21,437 nt of DNA. It comes from RGIG3009 sp964390295. Lineage in GTDB: Bacteria; Bacillota; Clostridia; Oscillospirales; Acutalibacteraceae. This document shows positions 21,387 to 21,437 of this stretch, piece after piece. The position numbers and the translations under genes were made by a program. The DNA is taken from the NCBI GenBank assembly GCA_964390295.1, contig CAYMHR010000025.1, forward strand, positions 1 to 21,437, written 5' to 3'. The notes under the pieces are model-generated. The model ran no database searches and was not told the origin of the DNA. It saw nothing but the letters and a program-made list of their open reading frames with translations. Position 1 is the stretch's first letter; every line of letters begins with the position of its first letter.

Positions 21387-21437
21387 CTTGCCAAACGGTG
21401 CGGTCTTTCTACAACCGAATATCTCCGCCAAAGAGCA
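21387..21437 (+). pseudogene. MobC-like mobilisation protein fragment fused to the integrase
   Basis: After HTFATNA the expected integrase sequence stops. The frame reads LAKRCGLSTTEYLRQRA up to the window end, the conserved segment of MobC/relaxosome ribbon-helix-helix proteins (pattern A.xCGLSxSEYLRxRAxG). It continues beyond the window. Only 17 residues are visible, so the call rests on motif recall. Confidence 0.5.

Noticed and set aside
21143..21394. Minus-strand 83-codon frame opposite the integrase remnant
   Set aside because: The plus strand clearly encodes integrase motifs, so this is its shadow.
1..21437. CRISPR arrays
   Set aside because: I saw no regularly spaced direct repeats of 20-40 bases anywhere in the window.

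Overview
The window looks like chromosomal DNA from a moderately GC-rich Clostridia member, probably Oscillospirales/Ruminococcaceae-like. This is inferred from gene families, strong AGGAGG-type ribosome binding sites, sigma-A promoters and a CCA-encoding tRNA; no taxonomic marker allows a firm call. Positions 1-17440 are core-like chromosome. Positions about 17440-21437 are AT-richer and look like a decaying mobile island.

Positions 1-6743 (minus strand) hold a housekeeping cluster. In transcription order it encodes a phosphohexomutase, PrmA, RsmE, a DUF1858 redox-disulfide protein, TrmK, a Nif3-like protein and the ribosome quality control factor RqcH. Most genes overlap or are a few bases apart. 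An internal promoter precedes the DUF1858 gene, and a hairpin terminator at 97-128 closes the cluster. A divergent promoter region (6744-6925) leads to a plus-strand pair, a DUF1846 protein and a YitT-family membrane protein. These are followed by tRNA-Leu(UAA) with its terminator and by an AT-rich flavin-type (pyridoxamine-phosphate-oxidase-like) gene.

Positions 10260-14950 are a sulfur and Fe-S operon: metY, cysK, iscS, iscU and an IscR-type Rrf2 regulator with three conserved cysteines. Sulfide is fixed into homocysteine and cysteine, cysteine sulfur is mobilised by IscS, clusters are built on IscU, and the last gene could sense the outcome. The operon has a sigma-A promoter overlapped by GGTAGG repeats and an inverted repeat, then a long structured untranslated leader. 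Next is a MATE efflux pump / MerR regulator operon (15014-17351) whose promoter has the 19-bp spacer and internal palindrome typical of MerR control.

The island begins at 17444-17488 with the 3' part of a minus-strand tRNA-Pro gene, cut at the anticodon loop and lying beside a strong terminator. This is the usual footprint of integration into a tRNA gene. Inside are (i) an XRE-type DNA-binding protein translationally coupled to a DUF6036-like nucleotidyltransferase, a plausible toxin-antitoxin or defence pair; (ii) a small XRE repressor divergent from a set of small membrane/zinc-ribbon proteins sharing a helical 'GYF' module, with a large palindromic operator between them; and (iii) wreckage at the right end. 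In (iii) a paralogous membrane gene is fused in frame to an internal piece of tyrosine integrase, which carries a nonsense codon and then runs into a MobC-like mobilisation protein fragment. One zinc-ribbon gene is also frameshifted. The most novel material is in 17841-21437, together with the metY leader.
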